A stretch of 64,000 bases of DNA, taken from UBA6059 sp965227155. GTDB lineage: Bacteria; Bacteroidota; Bacteroidia; Cytophagales; Cyclobacteriaceae. The notes below the pieces were generated by a model that ran no database searches, was not told where the DNA came from, and saw only the letters and a list, made by a program, of their open reading frames with translations. The position numbers and the translations under genes were made by a program. Positions 27,147 to 35,009 of this stretch are shown one piece after another. Where the stretch lies: NCBI GenBank assembly GCA_965227155.1, contig OZ245731.1, forward strand, positions 1,736,001-1,800,000, in the 5' to 3' direction. The number at the start of each line of letters is the position of its first letter. Positions within the stretch are counted from its first letter, which is position 1.

Positions 27147-30100
27147 TATTCTTCTATTTCTAATTCTGTGGTGAACATATCATCATTCATGACCAGACTA
27201 AATTCCTCCTCATTGATCCCATACAAAAGATTGATGCTTTGAATTAATTGATCAAAGAGTGTGTCCGCTTTTCTTTGGAGTACCGTTCTTTTCGATCCGT
27301 ATGCTGCACTTTTTAATTGTGCTTTCGTTTTGATCAGAGATTCTACCAGTTTAATAATGGTGTTATATTTTTCTTTTTCGGAAGTATTGTCGAGATCAAT
27401 CTGTCGGATAGGAATATTTTCAATAAACTGCTTGCCGTGGGAATAATAAGCCCCTCTAAACTCACTTGCTCCTGCCTTCACCATATTCTCAAAAAGTGGA
27501 TGTGATAAAATACCGAGGAAGTACAGAAGTGAATAGTCTGATCGGCTAATTAATGCGTAATAGGGACCGTTTCCTCCACCGGTGAATTGAAGATCATTAT
27601 TGTCAAAAGCATAGGGAGGGTTGGTTGCTAAAACAGACCAAACAAGTTTTGGTGTATTATGAAATCTTGTCAGGCTTTGAGAACGTCCAAATTGATACCA
27701 TTTGGGGTTGTTCCCTTGCAAGCTTCTTTTCACCAATTGCGGCTTATGCTCCTGTAAATATGACCAAGCAAGCGGAAAGTTGCTTTCAAACGATTCTTCG
27801 CTGAATAAATGTGCTCCATCATTTCCAATTGAATAAGGAAATATAATCAGGGAATTGGCTGCTATGGTATCGAATAAGCCAAATGACAAGTCATAAATAG
27901 CCGGAAGACATATTCCTTTTTCAACTTCCCATTGTCTCCCATTCTTGGTAAACCTATATGTATTTGATGTTTCGCTTTCCGGCTCAAAAATGTAAATCTT
28001 ATCAGAACTAGTTTGTAAACCCACACATATTTCTGCCAATTCTTTTAACGGAACGGACTGCTCAGAACGAAGCTTGTTAAAGACTTTTTCAGTGTCCGGT
28101 GAAAGGAATATCCATGGATCAGCATTGAAAGCATCTGTTTGGTATGAAACGAAGGCATCTTGTTTCTCGAGCAATTCAGGTGTGATTTTTCTAACTCGCT
28201 TAAATTGGAAGTCTGTCTTTTTAGCTTTTTGAAGAATTAGGATAGCCGTGTATGTCGATCGATCTGGAAATACCTGTGTAACCCCAAAGTGTGTGATCTT
28301 TGAAATTTGACTGTTCATTGTTATAAATTCCCGTAATGCTTTGCCTCCTTTGATAAGAAAAAACTTGTGGGGCACAATGTAGCCAAGAAATCCATTTGCA
28401 TTTAATAAGGCAATGGCTCGTTGAATAAAGACATAATATTTATCAATCGTCTCCTTTTTTGCAACACTGTAACCGGGAACATTAGATTGATAATACTTTA
28501 TTTCCTCAGGAGCATATCTTACGAGATTTTGTATGCGTACGTAAGGAGGGTTGCCAATAATTGCATCAAAACCCTTTGTATCTTTCAAAAATGGAAATTC
28601 TATTTTCCAATCAAATGGTTTGACATTATGCAGCAGTTGGTCGTTTTCAAGTGCCTCTGGCATAAACTCAAAGAACTTGGAATCAACCAATGAATTCCCA
28701 CATTTAATATTTCCTTTGAGACTTGGCAGAACTTTTTCGGCATGTTGATTAATGAAGTTGTCAACCGTAGCTTTATTTTCTCCCTCTAAAAGTTTCAAAA
28801 GCAAACTGAATTCGGATACTTCGGTGGCATAAGGATTTATATCAACTCCATAAATATTCTGCTCAAGGATATTTCGCTTAGCTTTAAGAGTAAGTGCAGA
28901 TGTGGTTTCATCCAGTTGGTAAATCAACTCATTACTACTCGTATTTTCTTCAATCAGTTTTTCCAGAACCTTTTGCTGGATGTAGTCATATGCAGAAATA
29001 AGGAAAGTTCCTGAACCGCAACATATATCTCCGACCTTGATCGTACTTAACTCAGTAAAGGTTTTTCCTGTCGTTAATGGAGATAAAGTGTCTTTTATAA
29101 TTTGTTCTACAATTATTTTGGGAGTCGGAACAACACCATTAGATGCAGAAACTTCCGGTTCTTCCAGAATGGTGAGTTGTCTTCCTTCTTCGAGAACAAT
29201 ACGGCTTCCTAAAAACCTTTCGTAGATCTGGCTTAAAATTGTCGGGTCAACAACAGAAAAATCATACGGGCTTAATGGATAATAGAGTTCATTGAAAATC
29301 TCGATTAGCACTTCAGAGTCAATGTCAATTTTGAGCGAAAGCGTATCTTCAATAAAATCGAACAGGCGAGAGTTAAATTTCTTATCCGACTGTTGAAAAA
29401 GATGCTTCAGCTCATCATAGCTTTTGATATTTTTCAGCGTTTCAAACTTTTCTATCGTTCGATCTTCGCAAATTCTCAGAAAGATAATCCGGTTAAGCAG
29501 CCTTTGAATCAAAAAGTTAATGTCTTCATCATCCAGGCTCGCATTCTTCTCAATAGCAGTAATGGCTAATTTTTGTCTCCAGCCTTCTATCTGACTTAAG
29601 AAATAGTCATCAAAAGTTTGTCCTTTTCGCTCATAAATAGAAAACAGGTCGTCTAATTGACCGGAATTTGCAGAATTAAACGATACCAATTGCTGAATCT
29701 CATCAAAGGCATCAACATATTCTTCAAAACTGAAAATTTTGATTCGGGCTACTTGCTCATGCTCTGAAACATCCGGTTTAAACCTGCAATCATAGATAAT
29801 AAGGTGTTCAAAATTGGTTAAAATCGAAATGCCAAGATTGGCATTCCAGCCATATCTTCTCGTTTGAAAAGCTGCTTTGGCAGATTTTAAAATGTTAACC
29901 GAAGGTTTTTTAACCTCTACAAATAGTTTTCTGGTGCCGTTGATACGTAATGTGTAATCGGGATTCTTTTTAGTTGTTTCGTCTTCTACCTCAATATATT
30001 CTTCCTGAATAACATCTCTTAGGAATTGCGTTTTTCCTTTATAATTATCAACATCCCACCCAAGACATTTCAAAAGCGGATCAATAAAGTCATTCCGCAC

Positions 30101-30178
30101 TTGCGTTTCATTGTAAGTTGTTTTGAGGCAACTTACTCTGTCCGATCGATATTTTTCTACAAGGGCTTGAATAGTCAT
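27146..30178 (-). CDS. Type IIG restriction-modification enzyme with N-terminal nuclease domain
   Basis: A 1010-aa fused enzyme. The N-terminal PD-(D/E)XK-like nuclease shows D74 in NPDYTL and E88-V-K90 in LFVEVKK. The adenine methyltransferase core has GDICCGSGTF at about 383-392 and NPPY at 543-546, followed by a long target-recognition part. One chain can thus cut and methylate. The companion methyltransferase at 25500-27146 and the XRE regulator at 30178-30516 complete the system, with TAATG coupling at both junctions. The intact nuclease residues argue against a BREX PglX enzyme. The recognition sequence is unknown. Confidence 0.9.
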   Translation of the reverse strand: MTIQALVEKYRSDRVSCLKTTYNETQVRNDFIDPLLKCLGWDVDNYKGKTQFLRDVIQEEYIEVEDETTKKNPDYTLRINGTRKLFVEVKKPSVNILKSAKAAFQTRRYGWNANLGISILTNFEHLIIYDCRFKPDVSEHEQVARIKIFSFEEYVDAFDEIQQLVSFNSANSGQLDDLFSIYERKGQTFDDYFLSQIEGWRQKLAITAIEKNASLDDEDINFLIQRLLNRIIFLRICEDRTIEKFETLKNIKSYDELKHLFQQSDKKFNSRLFDFIEDTLSLKIDIDSEVLIEIFNELYYPLSPYDFSVVDPTILSQIYERFLGSRIVLEEGRQLTILEEPEVSASNGVVPTPKIIVEQIIKDTLSPLTTGKTFTELSTIKVGDICCGSGTFLISAYDYIQQKVLEKLIEENTSSNELIYQLDETTSALTLKAKRNILEQNIYGVDINPYATEVSEFSLLLKLLEGENKATVDNFINQHAEKVLPSLKGNIKCGNSLVDSKFFEFMPEALENDQLLHNVKPFDWKIEFPFLKDTKGFDAIIGNPPYVRIQNLVRYAPEEIKYYQSNVPGYSVAKKETIDKYYVFIQRAIALLNANGFLGYIVPHKFFLIKGGKALREFITMNSQISKITHFGVTQVFPDRSTYTAILILQKAKKTDFQFKRVRKITPELLEKQDAFVSYQTDAFNADPWIFLSPDTEKVFNKLRSEQSVPLKELAEICVGLQTSSDKIYIFEPESETSNTYRFTKNGRQWEVEKGICLPAIYDLSFGLFDTIAANSLIIFPYSIGNDGAHLFSEESFESNFPLAWSYLQEHKPQLVKRSLQGNNPKWYQFGRSQSLTRFHNTPKLVWSVLATNPPYAFDNNDLQFTGGGNGPYYALISRSDYSLLYFLGILSHPLFENMVKAGASEFRGAYYSHGKQFIENIPIRQIDLDNTSEKEKYNTIIKLVESLIKTKAQLKSAAYGSKRTVLQRKADTLFDQLIQSINLLYGINEEEFSLVMNDDMFTTELEIEE

Positions 30179-30516
30179 TACTTGTCAAAATCTAATTTGC
30201 CTTGCTGATGGCTTTTGGTTTTTAAATACTTGATTTTCTCCTCCGCTGCTTTAAGAATTTCATTTGGGTTTTCCTCCTGCATTAAATCGTAGGCCACTTT
30301 GTCGCTGAGCAAAATCAAACCAAGTGTTTCTGTATCTTCTTTAAACAGTTCTGCTAAAACAGGGATCATTTCCTTATTCGCAGACCGTTCTCCTCTTTCA
30401 ATCTTGCTAAGTGTAGATGGATCAATGTCCAGAACTGCAGCAACTTTTCTTAGAGGAAGCCCACTTTCTTCCCTTAACTTTCTAATGTGTTCCCCAAAAG
30501 ATTCATTAATGGTCAT
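30178..30516 (-). CDS. XRE-family controller protein of the restriction-modification system
   Basis: A 112-aa protein with an N-terminal helix-turn-helix of the XRE type (LRKVAAVLDIDPSTLSKIERGER, residues about 22-44) and a helical C-terminal tail. Small XRE proteins in this position act as C-proteins that time expression of nuclease and methyltransferase. Its stop overlaps the start of the type IIG gene (TAATG). A palindrome GACAAATATTGTC lies 30 bp upstream of its ATG and is a candidate autoregulatory site. Confidence 0.88.
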   Translation of the reverse strand: MTINESFGEHIRKLREESGLPLRKVAAVLDIDPSTLSKIERGERSANKEMIPVLAELFKEDTETLGLILLSDKVAYDLMQEENPNEILKAAEEKIKYLKTKSHQQGKLDFDK

Positions 30517-30545
30517 TTCCTTATTTTTCTTGAATAAATATTCTG

Positions 30546-30558
30546 GACAAATATTGTC
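30546..30558. promoter_or_regulatory. Candidate operator of the controller protein
   Basis: GACAAATATTGTC has perfect 5-bp arms (GACAA/TTGTC) around three bases. A second ATATTGT copy follows at 30560-30566. It lies between the XRE gene and the divergent small-protein/TOPRIM unit, so a bound protein could control both directions. Confidence 0.5.
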
Positions 30559-30622
30559 AATATTGTAGAAAAAATTCTAAAAATGAAGTATTTATTACTT
30601 TATATCCTCCCAAACTATTTTA

Positions 30623-30754
30623 ATGTGGGAGCGAGAAGAGATACTGCGTGCTTTGGAACATGATTATTTGATTAGGGGTTTAAAGAAGAAATACTTACAT
30701 TCAATTAAAAATGGGCTATCCAATTATAATATTCTTGCAGATATAGAATCATAA
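30623..30754 (+). CDS. Small protein, 43 aa, coupled to the TOPRIM gene
   Basis: A short frame from the ATG at 30623. The product is charged and helical (MWEREEILRALEHDYL, then RGLKKKYLHS). Its TAA shares a base with the ATG of the TOPRIM gene (TAATG), the same junction type used in the neighbouring restriction operon. It has no relative I recognise. It could be a small partner or just a translated leader. Support is the junction and the protein-like composition. It is transcribed away from the restriction genes. Confidence 0.55.
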   Translation: MWEREEILRALEHDYLIRGLKKKYLHSIKNGLSNYNILADIES

Positions 30755-31290
30755 TGGAAAAAATCATCATAACTGAAGGGGCGTTTGACTGTAAGCTATT
30801 AACCATGGTCTTGCCGATGGATTTATTAATAAATACACGCATCAGAAATGCAGGTGGCTATTCTTCTGCTTTATCATTAGCGCGCACATTTCTTGAAGAA
30901 GATTTTGAAAAGGAAAAATTTGTGTTTCTTGTGGTTGATGCTGACACAACAGATCAATTAAAAATAAAAGAAAAGCAGGCTTTTATAAACAACTACATTG
31001 GAAATTTTGAGAACTTCAGTCTTACAGTATTTGAGCCACAAATTGAAGTGCTCTTGTTTGAATCCAAGGCATTAATTGAAAAGGTTTCAAACAGAAGTAT
31101 TTCCAACTATGACGTATCTCTCGGGAAGTATAATCCTTCAGAGGCGTTTAAGCATCTTGAAATCCAACTTAATCCTGATATTCTCAAGGAATTAAATGAG
31201 GATGATAAAAGTTTGATGCGTAACAATCATCAGCTAATAAGCCTGATGCAAGCTCTTAAAGAGAAACCAAAAGTCATTAGTGTAACCTAG
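30754..31290 (+). CDS. TOPRIM-domain protein, possibly defence-related
   Basis: A 178-aa protein with a TOPRIM-like pattern: E8 in IIITEGAFD and the D62-A-D64 motif at the end of the strand FVFLVVDAD. These residues bind metal in OLD nucleases, primases and RNase M5. It has no ATPase or other added domain, so it is a minimal TOPRIM protein of uncertain reaction. The C-terminal half is helical and charged. It lies divergent to the restriction-modification operon in an AT-rich island and follows a 43-aa gene. A role as a nuclease or nucleic-acid sensor in defence is inference. Confidence 0.65.
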   Translation: MEKIIITEGAFDCKLLTMVLPMDLLINTRIRNAGGYSSALSLARTFLEEDFEKEKFVFLVVDADTTDQLKIKEKQAFINNYIGNFENFSLTVFEPQIEVLLFESKALIEKVSNRSISNYDVSLGKYNPSEAFKHLEIQLNPDILKELNEDDKSLMRNNHQLISLMQALKEKPKVISVT

Positions 31291-31377
31291 AATTAGCTGT
31301 TGACATATTAATCATTAGCGGCTTCTGTGTAGAATAAGATCTTGAATTTGATTTAAGCCACTATTGCCGAGCTCCAA

Positions 31378-32046
31378 CTACTCCACCCCTTTCACTTGCT
31401 GCTCCAATTGCAAAGCCATCGGTACCAATACTTCATCTTCCATTTTGCCATGGATGCGTAGGTCCAATTCAAAAATACTGAAGCGCGTCAAAAGCATACG
31501 ATAAGCAAAACTGCTCTGGTAAGTGGCCGGCATTTTAGATAACTGATTGACCATATCGCTCATGGCTGCCTCCAATTCATCATCATGATGTAGCATAAAG
31601 TCCATTAGCCGGTTAGATGATGTAAATTGGCCTTTATCTCCATTGCCTGTGATTTTGCTGAGGTAATCGATGTAGGGGAATAGGTGCTGTTCTTCTTCCT
31701 GAATGTGCGTCTCCAGGCTTTGTTTGAACCTGCCGAAAAACTCCTGCACAATTTCCTGTACATGAGATAGCTCCGGTTCCTTAGCGGCCAGTGTAGCAGC
31801 TGCATATTCCAATTCCGCCAGGCTTCTGTTGAGATATAGTTTATGTGTCTGCCGCAGGTAATTGAGAATTACGCCTATCGAATGCTTTGTGAAATCGCTG
31901 GCTTCAAATCTATCCGGGTCATGAAACACACAAAGCAGGTCTATGTAAAACTCCTTATCGATCGCATCACGATTGTGATCTGTAGAAGTTGCATGATCAA
32001 ATCTACGGTTGATCGTTTCCTCGAGTATTTCAGCGTATTGGTTCAT
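31378..32046 (-). CDS. Hemerythrin/RIC-like di-iron protein
   Basis: A 222-aa helical protein. Candidate di-iron ligands include H114, E118 and H121 in ETHIQEEEQHLFP, H153/H154 in FMLHHDDELE, and H199 with E203 in RIHGKMEDEVLVP. This is the HHE pattern of hemerythrins and of YtfE/ScdA (RIC) proteins that repair iron-sulfur centres after nitric oxide or oxidative damage. It lacks the usual N-terminal ScdA domain. It lies downstream of the heme-uptake operon but is separated from it by a terminator, so it has its own promoter. Confidence 0.78.
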   Translation of the reverse strand: MNQYAEILEETINRRFDHATSTDHNRDAIDKEFYIDLLCVFHDPDRFEASDFTKHSIGVILNYLRQTHKLYLNRSLAELEYAAATLAAKEPELSHVQEIVQEFFGRFKQSLETHIQEEEQHLFPYIDYLSKITGNGDKGQFTSSNRLMDFMLHHDDELEAAMSDMVNQLSKMPATYQSSFAYRMLLTRFSIFELDLRIHGKMEDEVLVPMALQLEQQVKGVE

Positions 32047-32177
32047 CTGCCTTGAATTTTGAATAAAGATATTTAAAGCTGGTGGTCAATTGTATCCCTA
32101 AAAACTGAAAAGGCTGTCAAACTGACTAAAATCATAAAATGTAATTCAGTCTCATCATTAAGCCCTAAAATATTGCA

Positions 32178-32219
32178 AACAAAAAAACCCAGACTTCTCC
32201 TTAGAGAAATGCTGGGTTT
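32178..32219 (-). terminator. Rho-independent terminator of the heme-uptake operon
   Basis: AAACCCAG and CTGGGTTT arms enclose a loop that itself pairs (TTCTC/GAGAA). On the minus strand the stem is followed by a run of seven T. It lies just after the DUF6607-like gene. Confidence 0.85.
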
Positions 32220-32241
32220 ATCCAATCGAAATAATTGATTT

Positions 32242-33183
32242 TTAATTACTAGCCAGCTTGATTTCTTCAGTGGCCAGGTGTTTTTGAATAGCCGCCTTTA
32301 TTTCCTGGCGTACTTTCTTAGCATCAAAATCCTTTCCTTCGTACTGTCCGCCAAGGGCAAATAGTCTTTGGAAGAGAATCTGATCATCCACACGCATGTT
32401 CAACGCCAATCTTTTCTTGGTAGCAAATATCTCATCCCACACGGTTCTTACCTCAGCCCAATAAGCACTATTTTCCTTCCACCAGTCAATAGCGGGCTGA
32501 CATGCATCCATTTCTAGTTTGGTGTACACATTGTAGCCTTTCTCCTGAGCAATAACCTTGTCGTCAGTATTTACCGCTCTGATCACTTTGTCATTATCCT
32601 GCTCGTGCACCCAGTAGCCATCAAAGATTTCATGGCGATTGCGACGCTTCATAACATTATAGTCACTTCGCTGAGAGAATTCCCTACGGGGAAGCGGTGC
32701 ATCAGATACACTTTCCCAATAATGTCGGCCATCTACATGCACCCAGGTTGCTGAACCCTCATACCGTGGGCTGTCATCAACCTGATACACCTTTTGCGTC
32801 CACTGACCCTGCACCGCATCGGATGGTAGCGAAACATAATCCCAGGCTGCGTTGCTGTCGAAAGCATATAGCTCGGTGTTTTCGTAAATCCAGTCCTGGC
32901 GCCAGTGCTTTACGATCATGGTGTCGTTCACTACCAGCAGGTGCTGGATTACAATTTTGTCGTCGGTTTCCTCTACCACAAAGGCGAGTTCCGTACCGCC
33001 ACTCAGGTAGTTGTCACGAAAATTGTAGTCCCGGTCTGAAGAGAAAGTCTCTGCAAACTGGAAATCAATATCGTAACATCCACACATGGCTTTGATGGCT
33101 TCCTTATCCTGCGCCTTCTTGTCCTGCGCATGGACAAGCATCGGCAAGGCAACCATAAGCGTAATTAAAACTAAATTTTTCAT
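32242..33183 (-). CDS. DUF6607-like exported protein of the heme-uptake operon
   Basis: A 313-aa protein with a signal peptide ending at VHAQ. The mature N-terminus holds AMCGCYDIDFQFAETF with two close cysteines. The rest is rich in Trp and Tyr strands (VKHWRQDWIYEN, GRHYWESVSD, GYWVHEQDND). I recall this as DUF6607, a Bacteroidota family without known activity. It is the last gene of the operon with an HmuY-like lipoprotein and a TonB receptor, 4 bp after the DoxX-like gene. A role in heme handling outside the cytoplasm is inferred only from that context. Confidence 0.7.
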   Translation of the reverse strand: MKNLVLITLMVALPMLVHAQDKKAQDKEAIKAMCGCYDIDFQFAETFSSDRDYNFRDNYLSGGTELAFVVEETDDKIVIQHLLVVNDTMIVKHWRQDWIYENTELYAFDSNAAWDYVSLPSDAVQGQWTQKVYQVDDSPRYEGSATWVHVDGRHYWESVSDAPLPRREFSQRSDYNVMKRRNRHEIFDGYWVHEQDNDKVIRAVNTDDKVIAQEKGYNVYTKLEMDACQPAIDWWKENSAYWAEVRTVWDEIFATKKRLALNMRVDDQILFQRLFALGGQYEGKDFDAKKVRQEIKAAIQKHLATEEIKLASN

Positions 33184-33187
33184 AGAT

Positions 33188-33616
33188 CTATGTTAGTTTG
33201 AAATTTAGAAATACAGATTTAAGCGGCTTAAAATAATAGCCAATGATCGCCAGGTTAGCGGCGAGGTAAAGACCACTCGTCAAAATCTCACCAATATCAT
33301 CCGGGGTAAGGAAGAGGTGAAACATGAAAATATTGAGCGTGATGGGTACCAGTATTACAGCACCAAGCAAAGCCAGCATCTGGCTTACGAGCAAAACGCC
33401 GGCAGCAATTTCCGCTACGCCCAGCATAGGCCAGAAATAGCCTGTCTGCTTTAAGCCTCCAATATACCCGCGAATCTTTGCTACGTTGGGGTCAACTTCT
33501 GCCGATTCACTTTGTGGCCGTGGCGGTTTAGGAACAAATTTTTGGGTGCCTGCATATATGAACAGGCCACCCAATGCTAATTTGATTACGATAAAAAGTA
33601 TGACAACAGGTTTCAT
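33188..33616 (-). CDS. DoxX-like membrane protein
   Basis: A 142-aa protein with four membrane helices. The first is IKLALGGLFIYAGTQKF, the typical DoxX opening, followed by a basic-acidic loop (residues about 27-48) and three further helices. DoxX-family proteins are small quinone- or oxidoreductase-associated membrane proteins. The ATG overlaps the stop of the HmuY-like gene (TAATG), so it is tied to heme uptake here. It may support electron transfer to iron or heme; this is speculation. Confidence 0.78.
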   Translation of the reverse strand: MKPVVILFIVIKLALGGLFIYAGTQKFVPKPPRPQSESAEVDPNVAKIRGYIGGLKQTGYFWPMLGVAEIAAGVLLVSQMLALLGAVILVPITLNIFMFHLFLTPDDIGEILTSGLYLAANLAIIGYYFKPLKSVFLNFKLT

Positions 33617-34995
33617 TATTGCACAAGCTCAAAAGTGAATTCAGGATATCCCCTTTCTCCTGTAGGTGAGGTAAGTCTTGTGAAAAGGATTTTGAAGTAA
33701 TTGCCTTCTGAATCCTCAATCACGAAAAACCTGTCTTCATGGAGAGAAGGCGCACTCATAGGGCCTCCACCCTGTCTCCAGTTTTCGCCCAGGGCGTCTA
33801 TTGCAGCATCGAAAGTCAAACTATTGATATCTCCAGAGCCAAAATCTGCATAGGCCATATCTGCCGTCATTACCATGGCAACCCTAGTGTTATACCGATT
33901 GAGAATAATAAAGTCTTTAAAACCATATGGAATATTCAGGCCGGGTGCACCAAGGTTGAAGCTTTCTGTATAGCTGCCATACATGATATCCCAGCTGTCT
34001 TTTTGTGGTTCAAAACCCACTAACCCATCCTCAAAATGAAAAAAGGTAAAGTTGAAAGCATCATCCTTGCTGATGGTAGCCGTATTGATTTCTGTGGCAT
34101 CTATAGCTGCATATTCTACGGTATAGTCCTCCCCCGATTGATAGACCTTTACCTTTTGCCAATCTCCATTATCTCTTTTGATGATGAATACTGTTGCCTC
34201 CTCTGCGGTAGCTGCGATTTCTCCAAATGCCGTTTCGTTTAAATCGCCATCTGGTGCATCTACCCAGGCGATAGCTCCTACACTTGGATCAAATTGGGGA
34301 ATGACCATTGCACCCGCAAAACCGGCAGTATCTGCGGCGGTCACCGCAGTAATATCAGTGGTTTCTAGAGGCCTTGCCATATGTGAAGCGGGTGAGTTTA
34401 GAATCACGGCATGTGTTCCTGCCTCAGTACTGAATCCCAAATCCCAGCTGTATTTGTCTTGAGTGGTCTGCTGTAATTTGCTGAAATCGATAAAGGCCTG
34501 ATTTGGTATATCAGGGCCTCCACCATTAAGCTCTATGGTACCTGATTGTGCCAGGAAATTTTCACTAAATGTAACGGTGGCCGTGGCATTATTGCCCACC
34601 AATACCAATGGATTCTGTGAAGTTAGAGTTAAGGTAATTGTCTCATCCTGTTGAATATTTAATCCTGACCCCTGTGCTACAGTCACTGAGAATTCTGATT
34701 CGCCTGCTGTAGCAGCATATTCAATAATACCGTTTACTGCCTCCGGGCTGGTTGTGAAATCAGCATCTGCTCCATAATTGAGGCTGCCCGATTGTACATT
34801 GATCTGAAGTATAGCATCAGATTCCAGGGCCCTTGAAAATACAATATTTACCTGTGCAGAAGGGTTTGACTCACTAATGCCCAGGGATGTATTGGAAAAA
34901 TTGACATTAACCGGAACTGCTTCTTCCTCTTCATCACCGCAGGCTGCCAGCCAAACGGTTGCCAACATAATGGTTAATAATTTTACTATTCTCAT
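33616..34995 (-). CDS. HmuY-like heme-binding lipoprotein
   Basis: A 459-aa lipoprotein (lipid Cys 19 in WLAACGDEEEE). Residues about 26-145 look like a Calx-beta or Ig-like region (TITLTLTSQNPLVLVGNNATATVTF). From about residue 150 on the sequence follows the HmuY pattern: DKYSWDLGF, then ENWRQGGG, DRFFVIEDSEGNYFKILFT, and GERGYPEFTFEL at the end. HmuY proteins take heme from host or environmental hemoproteins and pass it to the TonB receptor HmuR. The receptor gene lies immediately upstream (14 bp). Iron-responsive control is suggested by the operator at 37277. Confidence 0.88.
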   Translation of the reverse strand: MRIVKLLTIMLATVWLAACGDEEEEAVPVNVNFSNTSLGISESNPSAQVNIVFSRALESDAILQINVQSGSLNYGADADFTTSPEAVNGIIEYAATAGESEFSVTVAQGSGLNIQQDETITLTLTSQNPLVLVGNNATATVTFSENFLAQSGTIELNGGGPDIPNQAFIDFSKLQQTTQDKYSWDLGFSTEAGTHAVILNSPASHMARPLETTDITAVTAADTAGFAGAMVIPQFDPSVGAIAWVDAPDGDLNETAFGEIAATAEEATVFIIKRDNGDWQKVKVYQSGEDYTVEYAAIDATEINTATISKDDAFNFTFFHFEDGLVGFEPQKDSWDIMYGSYTESFNLGAPGLNIPYGFKDFIILNRYNTRVAMVMTADMAYADFGSGDINSLTFDAAIDALGENWRQGGGPMSAPSLHEDRFFVIEDSEGNYFKILFTRLTSPTGERGYPEFTFELVQ

Positions 34996-35009
34996 TGTTG
35001 TTCGTATGA

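Noticed and set aside
27146..30178. BREX PglX methyltransferase
   Set aside because: It has a PD-(D/E)XK nuclease domain with EVK, and no other BREX genes (pglZ, brxC, brxL) are present.
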